Assembly: GCF_000013765.1 (NCBI RefSeq)
Contig: NC_007954.1
Span: forward strand, 4,216,001 to 4,280,000
Source of the DNA: Shewanella denitrificans OS217
GTDB taxonomy: Bacteria > Pseudomonadota > Gammaproteobacteria > Enterobacterales > Shewanellaceae
Length of the DNA: 64,000 nt
Direction of reading: 5' to 3'
In this document: positions 35,760-44,618 of the stretch, one piece after another
How the letters are laid out: the number at the start of each line of letters is the position of its first letter
Numbering within the stretch: the stretch's first letter is position 1
Notes under the pieces: generated by a model
The model's input: only the letters and a program-made list of their open reading frames with translations
The model's database searches: none
What the model was told of the DNA's origin: nothing
Translations under genes and position numbers: made by a program

Positions 35760-37766
35760 ATGAAAATATCGACCTTATCGTTAACCGCTTCTGCCCTATT
35801 ACTTTTGCTTGCCAGCACCTTGGCGGCGACCCTCATTTGGAGCAACACCCAAAGACAAGAAGATGAGCAACTCACCCAAGAATTAACCCAGATACAAACA
35901 ATATTTCAATTCAACATTCGACGTAATATCGACCAATATTTACAAACAGGTTTTAGCAATCACTTAAGCAGTGCCAGTAAAGAGCTCAAGTCCATCGCTA
36001 TTGATATCGATGTATTAAAGCAAGCACATCCACGACTTAATACCCGGGGAGTCAGTGACTTTATCGGCAATTTTGTTAAGGAACTCGATAGCAAATATCG
36101 CTCTGCGGGTAAGCTTGCAGGCAATCCAAGGCAACTCCTGTCCCATGCTGAATCTGAAATGCTGGCCTATAACCGTAGCCTGAGCTATTATGCACTGCAA
36201 TCTGTGTTAGCCAATTCTGCATTAACCAATTCTGTATTAACCCATAGTGACGCTCTAAATAACACGATCCAGCATGCCAAAAACTATCAAAGCCTTAACC
36301 AAGACTTACCTCAGCTCGTCTACCAATTATCACAATTAACCACGGCGATTATTCTGGAAAACGATCCCAGTCGCCAAGCCAGCTTAGATAACAGCTTGCT
36401 TGAACTTGAGCAATGGCATCAAGCACTGGCTAAACTGCCCCTATTGGGTATCTATAAAGTTGAAGAGCTGGATGAATTTGCTCTGGGTGATGATGAGCCA
36501 GAGCGAGTTGAAATGGGTGAGCAACTCAAGGCAGAACTCCTTAGTTTAGCCCAGCGCTACCCCAAAGAAATTGCTAATACCCAAGCTCAACAGGCTGAAA
36601 ATGTCAAAGTACAGCAGGCATTAATGCTGGCCACTGCTGAGTTAGAACAACAGCTTACACAACTGGCTGAAGTTCAACATACCCTGAGCCAAGCCCTTAA
36701 GTTAAAACTACAGTGGCTGTTATATAGTATGGTCGCCATCTTAGCCCTGTTTGCTCTTTGTTATTTAATCTTGCAACAGCTTAAGGTCGTGAAGCCTCTC
36801 AAACGCCTAAACCAAGCCTTCTTTCAATTGACTGAAACCAATCAGAGAGAAAGAATCACCATCACTAGCCGCTGTGAAACAGGTCAAATTGCGGGTTATT
36901 TCAATAACTTGTTACACAGGTTTGAGCAAGAAGATGAGCAAAGGGCCAAGAACCTGACGCAAATTTCTCATTCACTAAGCCAACTGGTTACCCGCATTGG
37001 TGGTATTTCTACAGATACTAAGCAGACTCAACACATAGTGCAAACCGCCCAAGATCAGACCCATACCCTGAAGCATTTATCTCAGGAGGTCACCCAGTCT
37101 TCATCTTTGCTCGCCAATAGCGCACGGCAAACCATGGAGCAGATGCAGTCTAGTCAAAATCAATCTCAGGCAGTATTAAGCGCCACAGAAAGAACCTTAG
37201 ACTCTATAGGTCATTGCAATCGATCCTTGGGGCAACTTAGTGCCTCTGTGACCGACGCAGAAAAGATAGTCCATGTGATCAGTAATATAGCCGAACAAAC
37301 TAATTTATTGGCCTTGAACGCGGCCATAGAGGCCGCCAGAGCTGGCGAGCAAGGACGAGGCTTTGCCGTGGTTGCCGATGAAGTCAGGAGCCTCTCCCAG
37401 CGAACCCAAACATCTCTGCAAGAAATCACCGCCATTCTTGGACGCTTAAGTCATTCTAATCATGAACTCACTCAGACTGTCTCTGGCATAGAAGAAGCGA
37501 CCCAGAGCCAAAAGTCTCGCGCCCTAAGCCTGCTAGATGCCGCTAAACTAGTCCAATCTCAGGCAGAGGCCATGGCGCGCACTGCCGAGCAAGGCACAGC
37601 CCATGCCATAGAGCAGAACAATTATTTAGATGCCTTCATCTTGGCCATGAACAGCTTAATGGAGCAGGCCCAAGGCACCTTCAGCCAAAGCCAGACCATA
37701 GCCCAAGAGGTCACAGACAGGGTGCAAGAGATAGAGTTAAGCCTTGGGATAGACGCTGCGGCTTAA
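35760..37766 (+). CDS. Methyl-accepting chemotaxis protein
   Basis: A receptor of about 668 residues. There is an N-terminal transmembrane segment (LSLTASALLLLLASTLAATLIW), a long mainly helical extracytoplasmic domain and a second transmembrane segment (WLLYSMVAILALFALCYLIL near residue 325). A HAMP-like region and a coiled-coil signalling domain with the highly conserved hairpin EQTNLLALNAAIEAARAGEQ follow. It would relay an unknown stimulus to CheA/CheW. The ATG at 35760 is chosen over a TTG at 35745; neither has a strong ribosome-binding site. It is monocistronic, ending at a strong terminator. Confidence 0.9.
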   Translation: MKISTLSLTASALLLLLASTLAATLIWSNTQRQEDEQLTQELTQIQTIFQFNIRRNIDQYLQTGFSNHLSSASKELKSIAIDIDVLKQAHPRLNTRGVSDFIGNFVKELDSKYRSAGKLAGNPRQLLSHAESEMLAYNRSLSYYALQSVLANSALTNSVLTHSDALNNTIQHAKNYQSLNQDLPQLVYQLSQLTTAIILENDPSRQASLDNSLLELEQWHQALAKLPLLGIYKVEELDEFALGDDEPERVEMGEQLKAELLSLAQRYPKEIANTQAQQAENVKVQQALMLATAELEQQLTQLAEVQHTLSQALKLKLQWLLYSMVAILALFALCYLILQQLKVVKPLKRLNQAFFQLTETNQRERITITSRCETGQIAGYFNNLLHRFEQEDEQRAKNLTQISHSLSQLVTRIGGISTDTKQTQHIVQTAQDQTHTLKHLSQEVTQSSSLLANSARQTMEQMQSSQNQSQAVLSATERTLDSIGHCNRSLGQLSASVTDAEKIVHVISNIAEQTNLLALNAAIEAARAGEQGRGFAVVADEVRSLSQRTQTSLQEITAILGRLSHSNHELTQTVSGIEEATQSQKSRALSLLDAAKLVQSQAEAMARTAEQGTAHAIEQNNYLDAFILAMNSLMEQAQGTFSQSQTIAQEVTDRVQEIELSLGIDAAA

Positions 37767-37789
37767 TCTAGTTGAAGGAAAACACAGAC

Positions 37790-37822
37790 AAAAAAAGAGC
37801 GCAATATCGCGCTCTTTTTTAA
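37790..37822. terminator. Bidirectional terminator after the chemotaxis receptor
   Basis: A stem GAGCGC / GCGCTC with a short loop, flanked by A-run on the left and T-run on the right. It serves the receptor gene on the plus strand and the peroxiredoxin gene on the minus strand. Confidence 0.88.
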
Positions 37823-37867
37823 TTCAGGGGTTAAATCCATCCGATTAACCGCCTGTTATATTTGCAC

Positions 37868-38341
37868 TTAAAGCGCAGCCAGTATTGCCTCAGCCTTACT
37901 CACTTCAAATGATTTAGCCGCTTCTACGTTTAACATTGTGACTTTGCCATTCTCAATCACCATAGCATAACGTTGTGAGCGCACGCCGCCAAAAGCCGCC
38001 GTGTCCATTTCAAGCCCGAGTGCCTTAGTGAAGCTGGCATCGCCATCGGCAAGCATCATAAGTTCTGAGGCATTTTGCGCTTCGCCCCAGGCCTTCATCA
38101 CGAAGGCATCGTTTACCGAGATGCAGGCAATCATGTCCACACCCTTGGCCTTAAATTCATCGGCAAGTACCACATAGCCCGGTAAATGTGCTTCTGAACA
38201 GGTTGGTGTGAAAGCGCCTGGTACGGCAAAAAGTACCACTTTCTTACCGGCAAAAAGATCGCTGACCTGGTGATTAACCATGCCATCTTTAGTTAATTGA
38301 CCTAAGGTTGCCGAAGGTAATTGTTGACCTACTGAAATCAT
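37868..38341 (-). CDS. Peroxiredoxin (Prx5-type)
   Basis: A 157-residue thiol peroxidase with the Prx5 signature around the peroxidatic Cys (FAVPGAFTPTCSEAHLPGYV) and the conserved region IACISVNDAFVMKAW. Such enzymes reduce H2O2 or organic hydroperoxides in the cytoplasm using glutathione/glutaredoxin or thioredoxin. There is no fused glutaredoxin domain. An aaaagga ribosome-binding site precedes the ATG. It stands alone between the terminator at 37790 and the copper operon. Confidence 0.9.
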   Translation of the reverse strand: MISVGQQLPSATLGQLTKDGMVNHQVSDLFAGKKVVLFAVPGAFTPTCSEAHLPGYVVLADEFKAKGVDMIACISVNDAFVMKAWGEAQNASELMMLADGDASFTKALGLEMDTAAFGGVRSQRYAMVIENGKVTMLNVEAAKSFEVSKAEAILAAL

Positions 38342-38486
38342 AATATTGTCCTTTTTATGGGTTGCTAATGGTTTACTAATGTTTAACTAATGCTTTATCT
38401 ATTGTTGATAACCTGCGCCCATTGGGGCTGTGGTTAGCAGTATGCTGGATATACAATTTGCTGTCATCTGAATAGGTTAGGCAGTC

Positions 38487-38530
38487 CTAGTAACTAACAC
38501 CATAGTGACTAACACCATAGTGACTAAACT
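38487..38530. repeat. 15-bp tandem repeat downstream of the copper operon
   Basis: The unit tgactaacaccatag occurs in tandem between about 38487 and 38530 (nearly three copies, the first reading taactaacaccatag and the last truncated). It lies between the peroxiredoxin start and the SnoaL-like stop. No function is apparent; it is a potential slippage site. Confidence 0.75.
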
Positions 38531-38537
38531 AGGGTTA

Positions 38538-39029
38538 CTAAGACCAATGTATGTGCACTATCTTCCAGCTGCCATCGGCTTGCTTGGCTAACACTAAGGT
38601 CTCCATACCAGTGGAATCGACTGCTTTACCCTTAAACTCGCCTTTTGAGTGACTAATAGCCGTTGAAATGGCCATATCGCCCATTATTCGCACTTGCTGC
38701 TCTTTGGTGGTGACGGTTAGGCCCTTCAAATAAGCCATGTCGGCTTGCAAATGATGGCTGGCATATTCGGCAAGAGAGCGCTCGGCCTTGCCACCTTCAT
38801 AAATTAACACATCACTGGCAAGGGCAAGGCTTACACCTTGGGTATCACCACTCCTTAGAGCCTGATGAAACGCCTTCACCACTTTAGCGGGGGCTAATTC
38901 CATGCCAATAAATAGACTGGGCTCAGTGCTGTGTTGCTCATCCCCATGGGCCAAGGCTAATGGACTCTGACCTAAGAAAACACTAAGGATAAGCCCAATC
39001 ACTAGGCGAAATAAGTTGTTCTTTTTCAT
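38538..39029 (-). CDS. Exported SnoaL/NTF2-like protein at the end of the copper operon
   Basis: A 163-residue protein with a signal peptide (FRLVIGLILSVFLGQSPLALAHG). A His-containing linker (HGDEQH) is followed by an NTF2-like domain: PAKVVKAFHQALRSGDTQGVSLALASDVLIYEGG, ending with DGSWKIVHIHWS. It follows copD by 65 bp in the same direction and is probably the last gene of the copper operon. The histidines could bind metal, but this is only suggestive. The enzymatic role is unknown. Confidence 0.75.
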   Translation of the reverse strand: MKKNNLFRLVIGLILSVFLGQSPLALAHGDEQHSTEPSLFIGMELAPAKVVKAFHQALRSGDTQGVSLALASDVLIYEGGKAERSLAEYASHHLQADMAYLKGLTVTTKEQQVRIMGDMAISTAISHSKGEFKGKAVDSTGMETLVLAKQADGSWKIVHIHWS

Positions 39030-39094
39030 ATAAATTACTCTTTTTTGTTTTATTTCATTAACTTGAATTTTGATATTGGCCGAAGGTTTGGCAG

Positions 39095-40039
39095 CTAGCT
39101 CAAGCTGACCGGCCCAAGTACACTAGATAACATCACTGTGACAGCTAAAATGAGTGCCCCAATCATAGCTTCGATGGCGATGGAACGCTTAAGTTTTATC
39201 CTAGCACTGTGCTCAGCCTCTACTGACAGAGGGCTTTCCAACTTAGGCACTAAAATAAATTTATGCAGCGCAGCAATCAGTAATATCAGCACAATAAGGC
39301 TGAGTTTCAATAAGATGGCCCGACCATAGTCGCTGTCGATTAACTCCATTGGGCTATCGAACAGCATCCAGACTAAAGCCGCACCCGTTGCCAGTACTAG
39401 GCTGACTATCATCACACCTAGCTGACCAAACTTATCCATAACGGCTTTCAAGTCGCTAAGCCCTACTCCTGAACTTGAACTTGTACTTGCACTTGAGCAC
39501 ATGCGCCATAGTGGATAGAAGGAGCCTAGCCAGCTGCCGATGACAAGTATGTGCAGCACAACCAAGCCTTGGGCCCAGAAGTTAAGCTCAGTGCTGTGAC
39601 CAATTAGGCTAAAGGAAGTCCCTAAGGCAATAACGCCCATGGCTAATAAGGCATTGGCTAGCTTGCTAACACCTTGGCGGGCCAGCAATGCCCCGCTACT
39701 GCCAAATAGCGCCAAACTAAAGCCCGCTACACGCCATGCCAAAGACTCACCCACAGGGCTTTGCCACATAAATAGCTGCATTTGTTGATCTAGCATGCCC
39801 CCTATGCCGTCTTCGGCGAAGGAGCCCACCTGAACGAAAAAATTAATCGTTACCGCCAGCAAACCAAGCACAGCGCCACAGCCAATGTAGCGGTATAAAT
39901 GCGTCATTTCACTCGCTTGTGTTCGAGCAAGTGAATGGGTCAAGACTAGCATAAATGCACCGCCAATTACGGTGGCCACACTCAGATACATAAGCCATTT
40001 TGATAACAGTGCTAGAATTTCAAATTCGGTTAATACCAT
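39095..40039 (-). CDS. copD: Copper resistance protein D (CopD)
   Basis: A 314-residue polytopic inner-membrane protein with about eight helices. It starts EFEILALLSKWLMYLSVATVIGGAFML and includes the family-typical WRVAGFSLALFG and VVLHILVIGSWLGSFYPLW. CopD partners with periplasmic CopC in copper uptake or tolerance. The start lies 17 bp from the copC stop, so the two are coupled in the operon. Confidence 0.88.
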   Translation of the reverse strand: MVLTEFEILALLSKWLMYLSVATVIGGAFMLVLTHSLARTQASEMTHLYRYIGCGAVLGLLAVTINFFVQVGSFAEDGIGGMLDQQMQLFMWQSPVGESLAWRVAGFSLALFGSSGALLARQGVSKLANALLAMGVIALGTSFSLIGHSTELNFWAQGLVVLHILVIGSWLGSFYPLWRMCSSASTSSSSGVGLSDLKAVMDKFGQLGVMIVSLVLATGAALVWMLFDSPMELIDSDYGRAILLKLSLIVLILLIAALHKFILVPKLESPLSVEAEHSARIKLKRSIAIEAMIGALILAVTVMLSSVLGPVSLS

Positions 40040-40056
40040 TAGCTGATGGCTCCCCT

Positions 40057-40506
40057 TTAATGGTGGGCACTGTGATCTACCTTGATATCTACCTTAGCAT
40101 CGGCTTTCACAGCATCAGTCACTGTACCAGTAGCGGCATCAATAGCAGCAGCCTTAGCGCCGTGGAGCATAAAGCCAAACTCCCCTTTCATCTTGTGACC
40201 ATCATCGCCCATGATCATCCAACTCACAGTGTATTTGGCAGGCTTTAAGGCAGGTAAGGCTATGGCAAAGTTTGCTTGGCTTTGAGCGTGTTTTGGCACA
40301 CTTAACGGCACCTCAAGCTGGTTTTCATCTTGCATAGCAAGCTTTACCAGACGCACCGGCGCCGAAAAATTAAGCTCAAGCGTGCTTGGCGCCTGGCTTA
40401 TCATGGCGCCATTGGCGGGCGTTGTGCTGCTTAAACCCACATGGGCAAAAGCAGAGCTGGATAAGATTAAGCCTGCGGCGACTAATACTGAGTTAAATAA
40501 TTTCAT
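40057..40506 (-). CDS. copC: Periplasmic copper-binding protein CopC
   Basis: A 149-residue exported protein with a signal peptide ending SSSAFA. The mature protein starts with His (HVGLSSTTPANGAMI), the N-terminal copper ligand of the CopC fold. A distal metal-site region MIMGDDGHKMKGEFGF follows. The C-terminus has a His tail (VDHSAHH). The protein is a beta-sandwich copper carrier in the periplasm. It lies between copB and copD in one operon. Confidence 0.9.
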   Translation of the reverse strand: MKLFNSVLVAAGLILSSSAFAHVGLSSTTPANGAMISQAPSTLELNFSAPVRLVKLAMQDENQLEVPLSVPKHAQSQANFAIALPALKPAKYTVSWMIMGDDGHKMKGEFGFMLHGAKAAAIDAATGTVTDAVKADAKVDIKVDHSAHH

Positions 40507-40570
40507 CTTGTTTCCTTTTTTTGTGTTGTTTATAACGATTTTAAATACCTAAGTGTTTATCAAAAATGGG

Positions 40571-41284
40571 TTAAAACCAGGCCCTGAGGCCAATAACAAA
40601 TTGCGTCTCCTGAGTATCCTCTCCCTCGGCCCGAGCAAAGTCTGCGGTATTGCCGAATTTCTGACTCCAGTCCACTCCAATATAAGGAGCAAATTCTCGC
40701 ACTATTTCATACCTCAATCGCAGCCCAGCCCCCACGTCCGCGAGCCCTGAGCCAATACCCACGTCCATATCGTCTTTGCCATAAAGGTTCATTTCAATTT
40801 CTGGACTGAGGATGAGTTTTTGAGTAATTAACAATTCATACTCAGCGCTCAAACGCAGTGCACTGCGGCCTTCTTCACCAATAAACAGCGCGGCATCGAC
40901 GTCAAAAAAATACGGTGCTAGCCCTTGAACCCCGACCACGGCCCAATTACGAGTGGGTGATGGCTCAATATCCACTCTAAGTCCCAGCTGTAGATCCCAG
41001 TAGGGTGCTATAGGCCGACTATAGAGCGCCTGAAGCTCTACATCTTGAGCATCACGGCGTTGATACTCACCCTCGGTTTTAAACCACAGCTTATGCATGT
41101 CATGGCCAACCCAAGCTTGGCCACTGAAGTTGATTGGAGCATCTGTTTCAACTCCTGTTTCCAGCTCTTCTAACATGAGCTTGGCAAGCAAGGGATCATC
41201 ATCTCCGCCGGCATGGGCCATAGTACTTGTGAGCGTCATCGTCAGTGCCATAAACACGACAGACGCTAAACTTGTGTTACTCAT
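40571..41284 (-). CDS. copB: Outer-membrane copper resistance protein B (CopB/PcoB)
   Basis: A 237-residue protein with a signal peptide and a small outer-membrane barrel: AWVGHDMHKLWFKTEGEYQR, LQALYSRPIAPYWDLQLGLR, FVIGLRAWF. These are hallmark segments of CopB/PcoB. The Met/His-rich N-terminal extension seen in many homologues is essentially absent, so the protein is at the short end of its family. The CopA protein of this operon carries the Met-rich repeats instead. It starts 11 bp after the copA stop. Confidence 0.9.
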   Translation of the reverse strand: MSNTSLASVVFMALTMTLTSTMAHAGGDDDPLLAKLMLEELETGVETDAPINFSGQAWVGHDMHKLWFKTEGEYQRRDAQDVELQALYSRPIAPYWDLQLGLRVDIEPSPTRNWAVVGVQGLAPYFFDVDAALFIGEEGRSALRLSAEYELLITQKLILSPEIEMNLYGKDDMDVGIGSGLADVGAGLRLRYEIVREFAPYIGVDWSQKFGNTADFARAEGEDTQETQFVIGLRAWF

Positions 41285-41295
41285 AATCTATCCCC

Positions 41296-43290
41296 TTATT
41301 TCACCACGACTTTTCTGAACATGCCTGGCATGTGGAATAGCAGATGACAATGGTATGCCCATTGGCCTCTGGCATCGGCCGTCACTAGGTAGCTGATTTT
41401 TGAGCCTGGCTGCACTAGCACTGTATGTTTACGGGGAATGAAATCAGGATCGCCAGTTTCTAGCTCACTCCACATGCCATGCAAATGCATGGGATGGGTC
41501 ATCATAGTATCGTTGACTAAGGTTATTCGCAGCCGCTCACCGTATTCAAACTCGAGCGGTGCGGCGTCCATAAATTTAACCCCGTTCATCGACCACATAT
41601 AGCGGTTCATATTGCCGGTTAAATGCAATTGAATTTCACGGCTTGGCTCACGCTTATCATAGGTGGGGTGCAAGCCTTTGATATCGGCGTAGGTCAGCAC
41701 CTTACGGTTAAACCTTTGCTGGTGCTCCCTAAGGCCAATGCCAGGATCCGCCAAGCCAGATTGCGGCGTATCGGCGCGCATATCGACCTCAGGGCCAAAC
41801 TCGCTATCTAGGTGCTTAATCTCATTGTTACTGCCAAAACCCGCCAGACCTAAACCAGTAGCAGTCCCCATGGCCATTTTGCTGTGATCCATGCCCTGCA
41901 AATCGCCAGCACCCATGTCCATTTTACTATGATCCATGCCCTGCATCTCACCAGCACCCATGTCCATCTTGCTGTGATCCATGCCCTGCATATCGCCAGC
42001 ACCCATGTCCATCTTGCTGTGATCCATGCCCTGCATATCGCCAGCACCCATGTCCATCTTGCTGTGATCCATGCCCTGCATATCGCCAGCACCCATGCCC
42101 ATATCACTGTGGCCTAGCACGGGCGGGGGATCCATATGAGGAACCTCAGCCTGTAAATTCACATTCGAAGTCAAGTTACCTAAGGTAAAGCCTGTCCTGT
42201 CTATGCTTTGGGCGAAGATACAATAGGCAGAGTCCGCATCCGGCTCCACCAGCACATCGTAAGTTTCTGCCACACCGATGCGAAACTCATCCACAGTCAC
42301 AGCTTGAATGTTCTGCCCGTCACTGGCCACCACTGTCATTTTAAGCCCAGGAATGCGAACATCGAATATTGTCATGGCGGCGGCGTTAATAAAGCGCAGC
42401 CGCACCTTTTCCCCGGGTTTAAATAATGCCTGCCAGCCTTGAGCCGGTGAATTACCGTTCATTAAATAGGTGTAAGTCGAGCCGGTCACATCGGAAATGT
42501 CCCGCTCGCTCATGCGAGCATTATTCCACATAGAACGGGCATTCCAGGTGTTGGCTAAGCCGTTTTTGCCTATGTCAGAAAAGAGATCCATCACGGTTCT
42601 TTCACGGAAGTTGTAATAATCCGCCTGTTTCTTTAATTTGGCATAGATGGTTTCCGGCGCTTCATCGGACCAATCGGACAGCAACACCACATATTCACGG
42701 TCAAACTCCACAGGATCTGGCTCTGCAGGGTCGATAACTATCGCGCCATACATGCCCGTCTGCTCTTGATAACCCGAATGGCTGTGATACCAATAGGTAC
42801 CGCTCTGCTGCACTAAAAATTGATATTCAAAGGTTTCACCGGGTTTGATGCCATCGAAACTAAAGCCAGGTACCCCATCCATTTCAGTGGGCAGAATAAT
42901 TCCATGCCAGTGAATGGAGCTGTCATGATCCAGATTGTTTTTGACTCTCAAGGTGACAGTTTCACCTTCCTTCCAGCGCAACAAGGGTGCAGGTAGCAGC
43001 TGGTTAACCACTGTGGCCCTTGCCGGCTTACCGGTAAAATTCACTGTCATGTAGTCGATGCTAAGATCGAAGACTTTGCCCGAGAGTTGAGTCAAGGACT
43101 GGCTCAAGGCATTGGCGAGGGCATTCTTAGGAAAGGGAATGGCGGCAAAGGCCAGCATGGCCGAGGCGCCAAACACGAAACGACGCCGCGTGCTATCTGG
43201 CATAGTGTTAGCGCTATTATTGGTCTCAGCCATTAAGGTATTAGTCCTTAAGGCTTTGGCCGGTATCTCTGCCTTGGTGATGGTCTTCAT
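41296..43290 (-). CDS. copA: Multicopper oxidase CopA with Met-rich repeat
   Basis: A 664-residue periplasmic multicopper oxidase of the CopA/PcoA type. A twin-arginine signal (STRRRFVFGASAMLAFAA) is preceded by about 30 residues. Copper ligands are visible in HWHG, YWYHSHSG, HPMHLHG and YHCHLLFHMPGM. Residues around 395-480 carry about five tandem copies of a 15-residue Met/His/Asp-rich unit (GMDHSKMDMGAGDMQ), a Cu(I)-binding type of sequence. CopA oxidises Cu(I) and sequesters copper. The ATG overlaps the DUF411 stop as ATGA, suggesting translational coupling. A later Met such as MPDSTRRR could be the real start. Confidence 0.94.
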   Translation of the reverse strand: MKTITKAEIPAKALRTNTLMAETNNSANTMPDSTRRRFVFGASAMLAFAAIPFPKNALANALSQSLTQLSGKVFDLSIDYMTVNFTGKPARATVVNQLLPAPLLRWKEGETVTLRVKNNLDHDSSIHWHGIILPTEMDGVPGFSFDGIKPGETFEYQFLVQQSGTYWYHSHSGYQEQTGMYGAIVIDPAEPDPVEFDREYVVLLSDWSDEAPETIYAKLKKQADYYNFRERTVMDLFSDIGKNGLANTWNARSMWNNARMSERDISDVTGSTYTYLMNGNSPAQGWQALFKPGEKVRLRFINAAAMTIFDVRIPGLKMTVVASDGQNIQAVTVDEFRIGVAETYDVLVEPDADSAYCIFAQSIDRTGFTLGNLTSNVNLQAEVPHMDPPPVLGHSDMGMGAGDMQGMDHSKMDMGAGDMQGMDHSKMDMGAGDMQGMDHSKMDMGAGEMQGMDHSKMDMGAGDLQGMDHSKMAMGTATGLGLAGFGSNNEIKHLDSEFGPEVDMRADTPQSGLADPGIGLREHQQRFNRKVLTYADIKGLHPTYDKREPSREIQLHLTGNMNRYMWSMNGVKFMDAAPLEFEYGERLRITLVNDTMMTHPMHLHGMWSELETGDPDFIPRKHTVLVQPGSKISYLVTADARGQWAYHCHLLFHMPGMFRKVVVK
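41868..42105 (-). repeat. 45-bp tandem repeat encoding Met-rich copper-binding units of CopA
   Basis: About five near-identical 45-bp units encode GMDHSKMDMGAG[DE][ML]Q. The copies differ by few bases, showing recent expansion or homogenisation. Copy number can change in frame because the unit is a multiple of three. The repeat also produces long antisense open frames that are not genes. Confidence 0.92.
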
Positions 43291-43865
43291 TGCACTGACT
43301 CCTCTAAAGATTTCACTTCAGCATAGACGTATGTGCTGCCATCCGCGTTTAACTGCAACACTTGATAAGGCCTAAACTTGTCTTGATATTCCATCCCAGG
43401 ACTTCCCACAGGCATGGCAGGTACTGTGAGGCCAAGGGCTCCTTTGGGAGGGGAAGCCAAAAATGCACTAATAAACTTAGCGGGAATATGGCCTTCGAAC
43501 ACATAACCTTGGGAAGATACCGCCGTATGGCAAGATTGCAGCGATGCCGGTATACCCTTAGCGGTTTTGAATTCGAATAGCTTATCGATATTGTGCGACT
43601 TAACCCTAAAACCACGCTGCTCTACATGAGTGAGCCATTTTTCACAGCAACCACAATTGGCATCCTTGTAAACGCTAAGTTCAGGTATAGGTTCAGCTTT
43701 TGGCTTAGGTATTGGCTCTGGCAGCTGCTCATGTGAAGCAAGGGCTGCGGGACTTACCTCAAGTTTTTCGGCATTCGCTTGAACATAGAGCCCTAATAAG
43801 ACCATGAAAAATATAATAATAGTGGCAAATCGAACAATTGATTTTTTTGGGTAGGAAATGGGCAT
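43287..43865 (-). CDS. DUF411 metal-binding protein of the copper operon
   Basis: A 192-residue protein. An N-terminal hydrophobic anchor or signal (FATIIIFFMVLLGLYVQANA) is followed by a Pro-rich linker and the DUF411 domain, with the CGCC motif in YKDANCGCCEKWL, a SCHTAV segment and FEGHIPAKFI. DUF411 proteins are common in copper and metal resistance loci and are thought to bind metal in the periplasm. I start at ATG 43865, eight bases after ggagg, rather than at 43922. It is the first clear gene of the operon, with its stop overlapping the copA start. Confidence 0.88.
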   Translation of the reverse strand: MPISYPKKSIVRFATIIIFFMVLLGLYVQANAEKLEVSPAALASHEQLPEPIPKPKAEPIPELSVYKDANCGCCEKWLTHVEQRGFRVKSHNIDKLFEFKTAKGIPASLQSCHTAVSSQGYVFEGHIPAKFISAFLASPPKGALGLTVPAMPVGSPGMEYQDKFRPYQVLQLNADGSTYVYAEVKSLEESVQ

Positions 43866-44008
43866 ATGCTTTGCCTCCAAATCAAATTCTATGACCTCAG
43901 CCCAAGGGCTAGATCTAATCACCTTGCAATCTAATCAATAGGTTAACAAGGCGTAAAACACTCGATTGGTTAGCCCAGTCACAGAAAAAAGACGTGACTG
44001 TGCCTAGG

Positions 44009-44434
44009 TTAGGCAAATATCGGAGGGCGGTACAAGGAAACGTTATATTGAGGGCTAAGCTCAGCTGAGGGCAGTAAAAAAGGTTCGATGAAGCGGATTT
44101 CAGACTTGAGTACCGGCATGGCCATGGTTAACGCCACCGACATACAAGAACTCACAGGGCAACGACAGCTATTCTCACAGCAATCACCGCTATTCTGGCT
44201 GGAGCTAGCACTGTTATCGGCACTGGATAAGATGATGGAATAGCGGTTTTCCATCTCCATCTGGCTCAGCATAAGGGCATGGTGTGCACTGGTCTCATCG
44301 CAAGATGCCGTCATGGTCATCTTAGTGTTACTCATGGCTGGCATTGTCATATGACTCGGTAAAAACACAGACGCGAATGCCTGACCGACAAAGGCCATTA
44401 GCACAAACATCATGATTAACTGAGTCTTTCGCAA
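44009..44434 (-). CDS. Met/Cys-rich exported small protein near the copper operon
   Basis: A protein of about 141 residues with an N-terminal signal-like helix (TQLIMMFVLMAFVGQAFAS). A Met-rich stretch (HMTMPAMSNTKMTMT), a Cys-rich stretch (GDCCENSCRCPVSSCMS) and a C-terminal YRPPIFA follow. The RPP ending recalls DUF2946-type proteins found beside copper genes. I prefer the TTG at 44434 preceded by ggaga; an ATG at 44458 is possible. It is oriented like the copper operon, 143 bp upstream. A copper-binding role is inferred from composition only. Confidence 0.65.
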   Translation of the reverse strand: MRKTQLIMMFVLMAFVGQAFASVFLPSHMTMPAMSNTKMTMTASCDETSAHHALMLSQMEMENRYSIILSSADNSASSSQNSGDCCENSCRCPVSSCMSVALTMAMPVLKSEIRFIEPFLLPSAELSPQYNVSLYRPPIFA

Positions 44435-44546
44435 AGTGTATTCTCCATTAGCAAGCATTACAGCATAGTGAATCGATGTAAGTTAAACAATTAAATTATT
44501 GTTCATGTCCCCCTATGATTGGCTACTAGCCCTTCGCCTCTAATAT

Positions 44547-44583
44547 TAGCCCTTGACCTTAGTCTAAGGTCCAAGGGCTAGAC
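44547..44583 (+). promoter_or_regulatory. MerR-family type operator/promoter (CueR-like) upstream of the Cys-rich gene
   Basis: A near-perfect dyad TAGCCCTTGACCTTAG / CTAAGGTCCAAGGGCTA (one extra base in the right arm) covers a TTGACC -35 element. A -10-like CTAGAC/TAGACT follows after a 19-20 bp spacer. Overlong spacers with a central dyad are typical of promoters activated by MerR-family regulators such as CueR. A start site near 44590 would fit the ribosome-binding site at 44603 and the ATG at 44619. No MerR-type gene is in the window, so the regulator would act in trans. Confidence 0.65.
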
Positions 44584-44618
44584 TCAATGAATCGCAATCA
44601 TTGAGGATCACAACTCCC

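Noticed and set aside
41868..42105. CRISPR-like regular repeats
   Set aside because: The units are contiguous without spacers and encode a protein repeat; no CRISPR array or cas gene was seen in the window.
41850..42117. Long open frames on both strands within the copA repeat (Trp-rich on the minus strand, His-rich on the plus strand)
   Set aside because: They are by-products of the 45-bp tandem repeat in other frames; CopA is the real gene.
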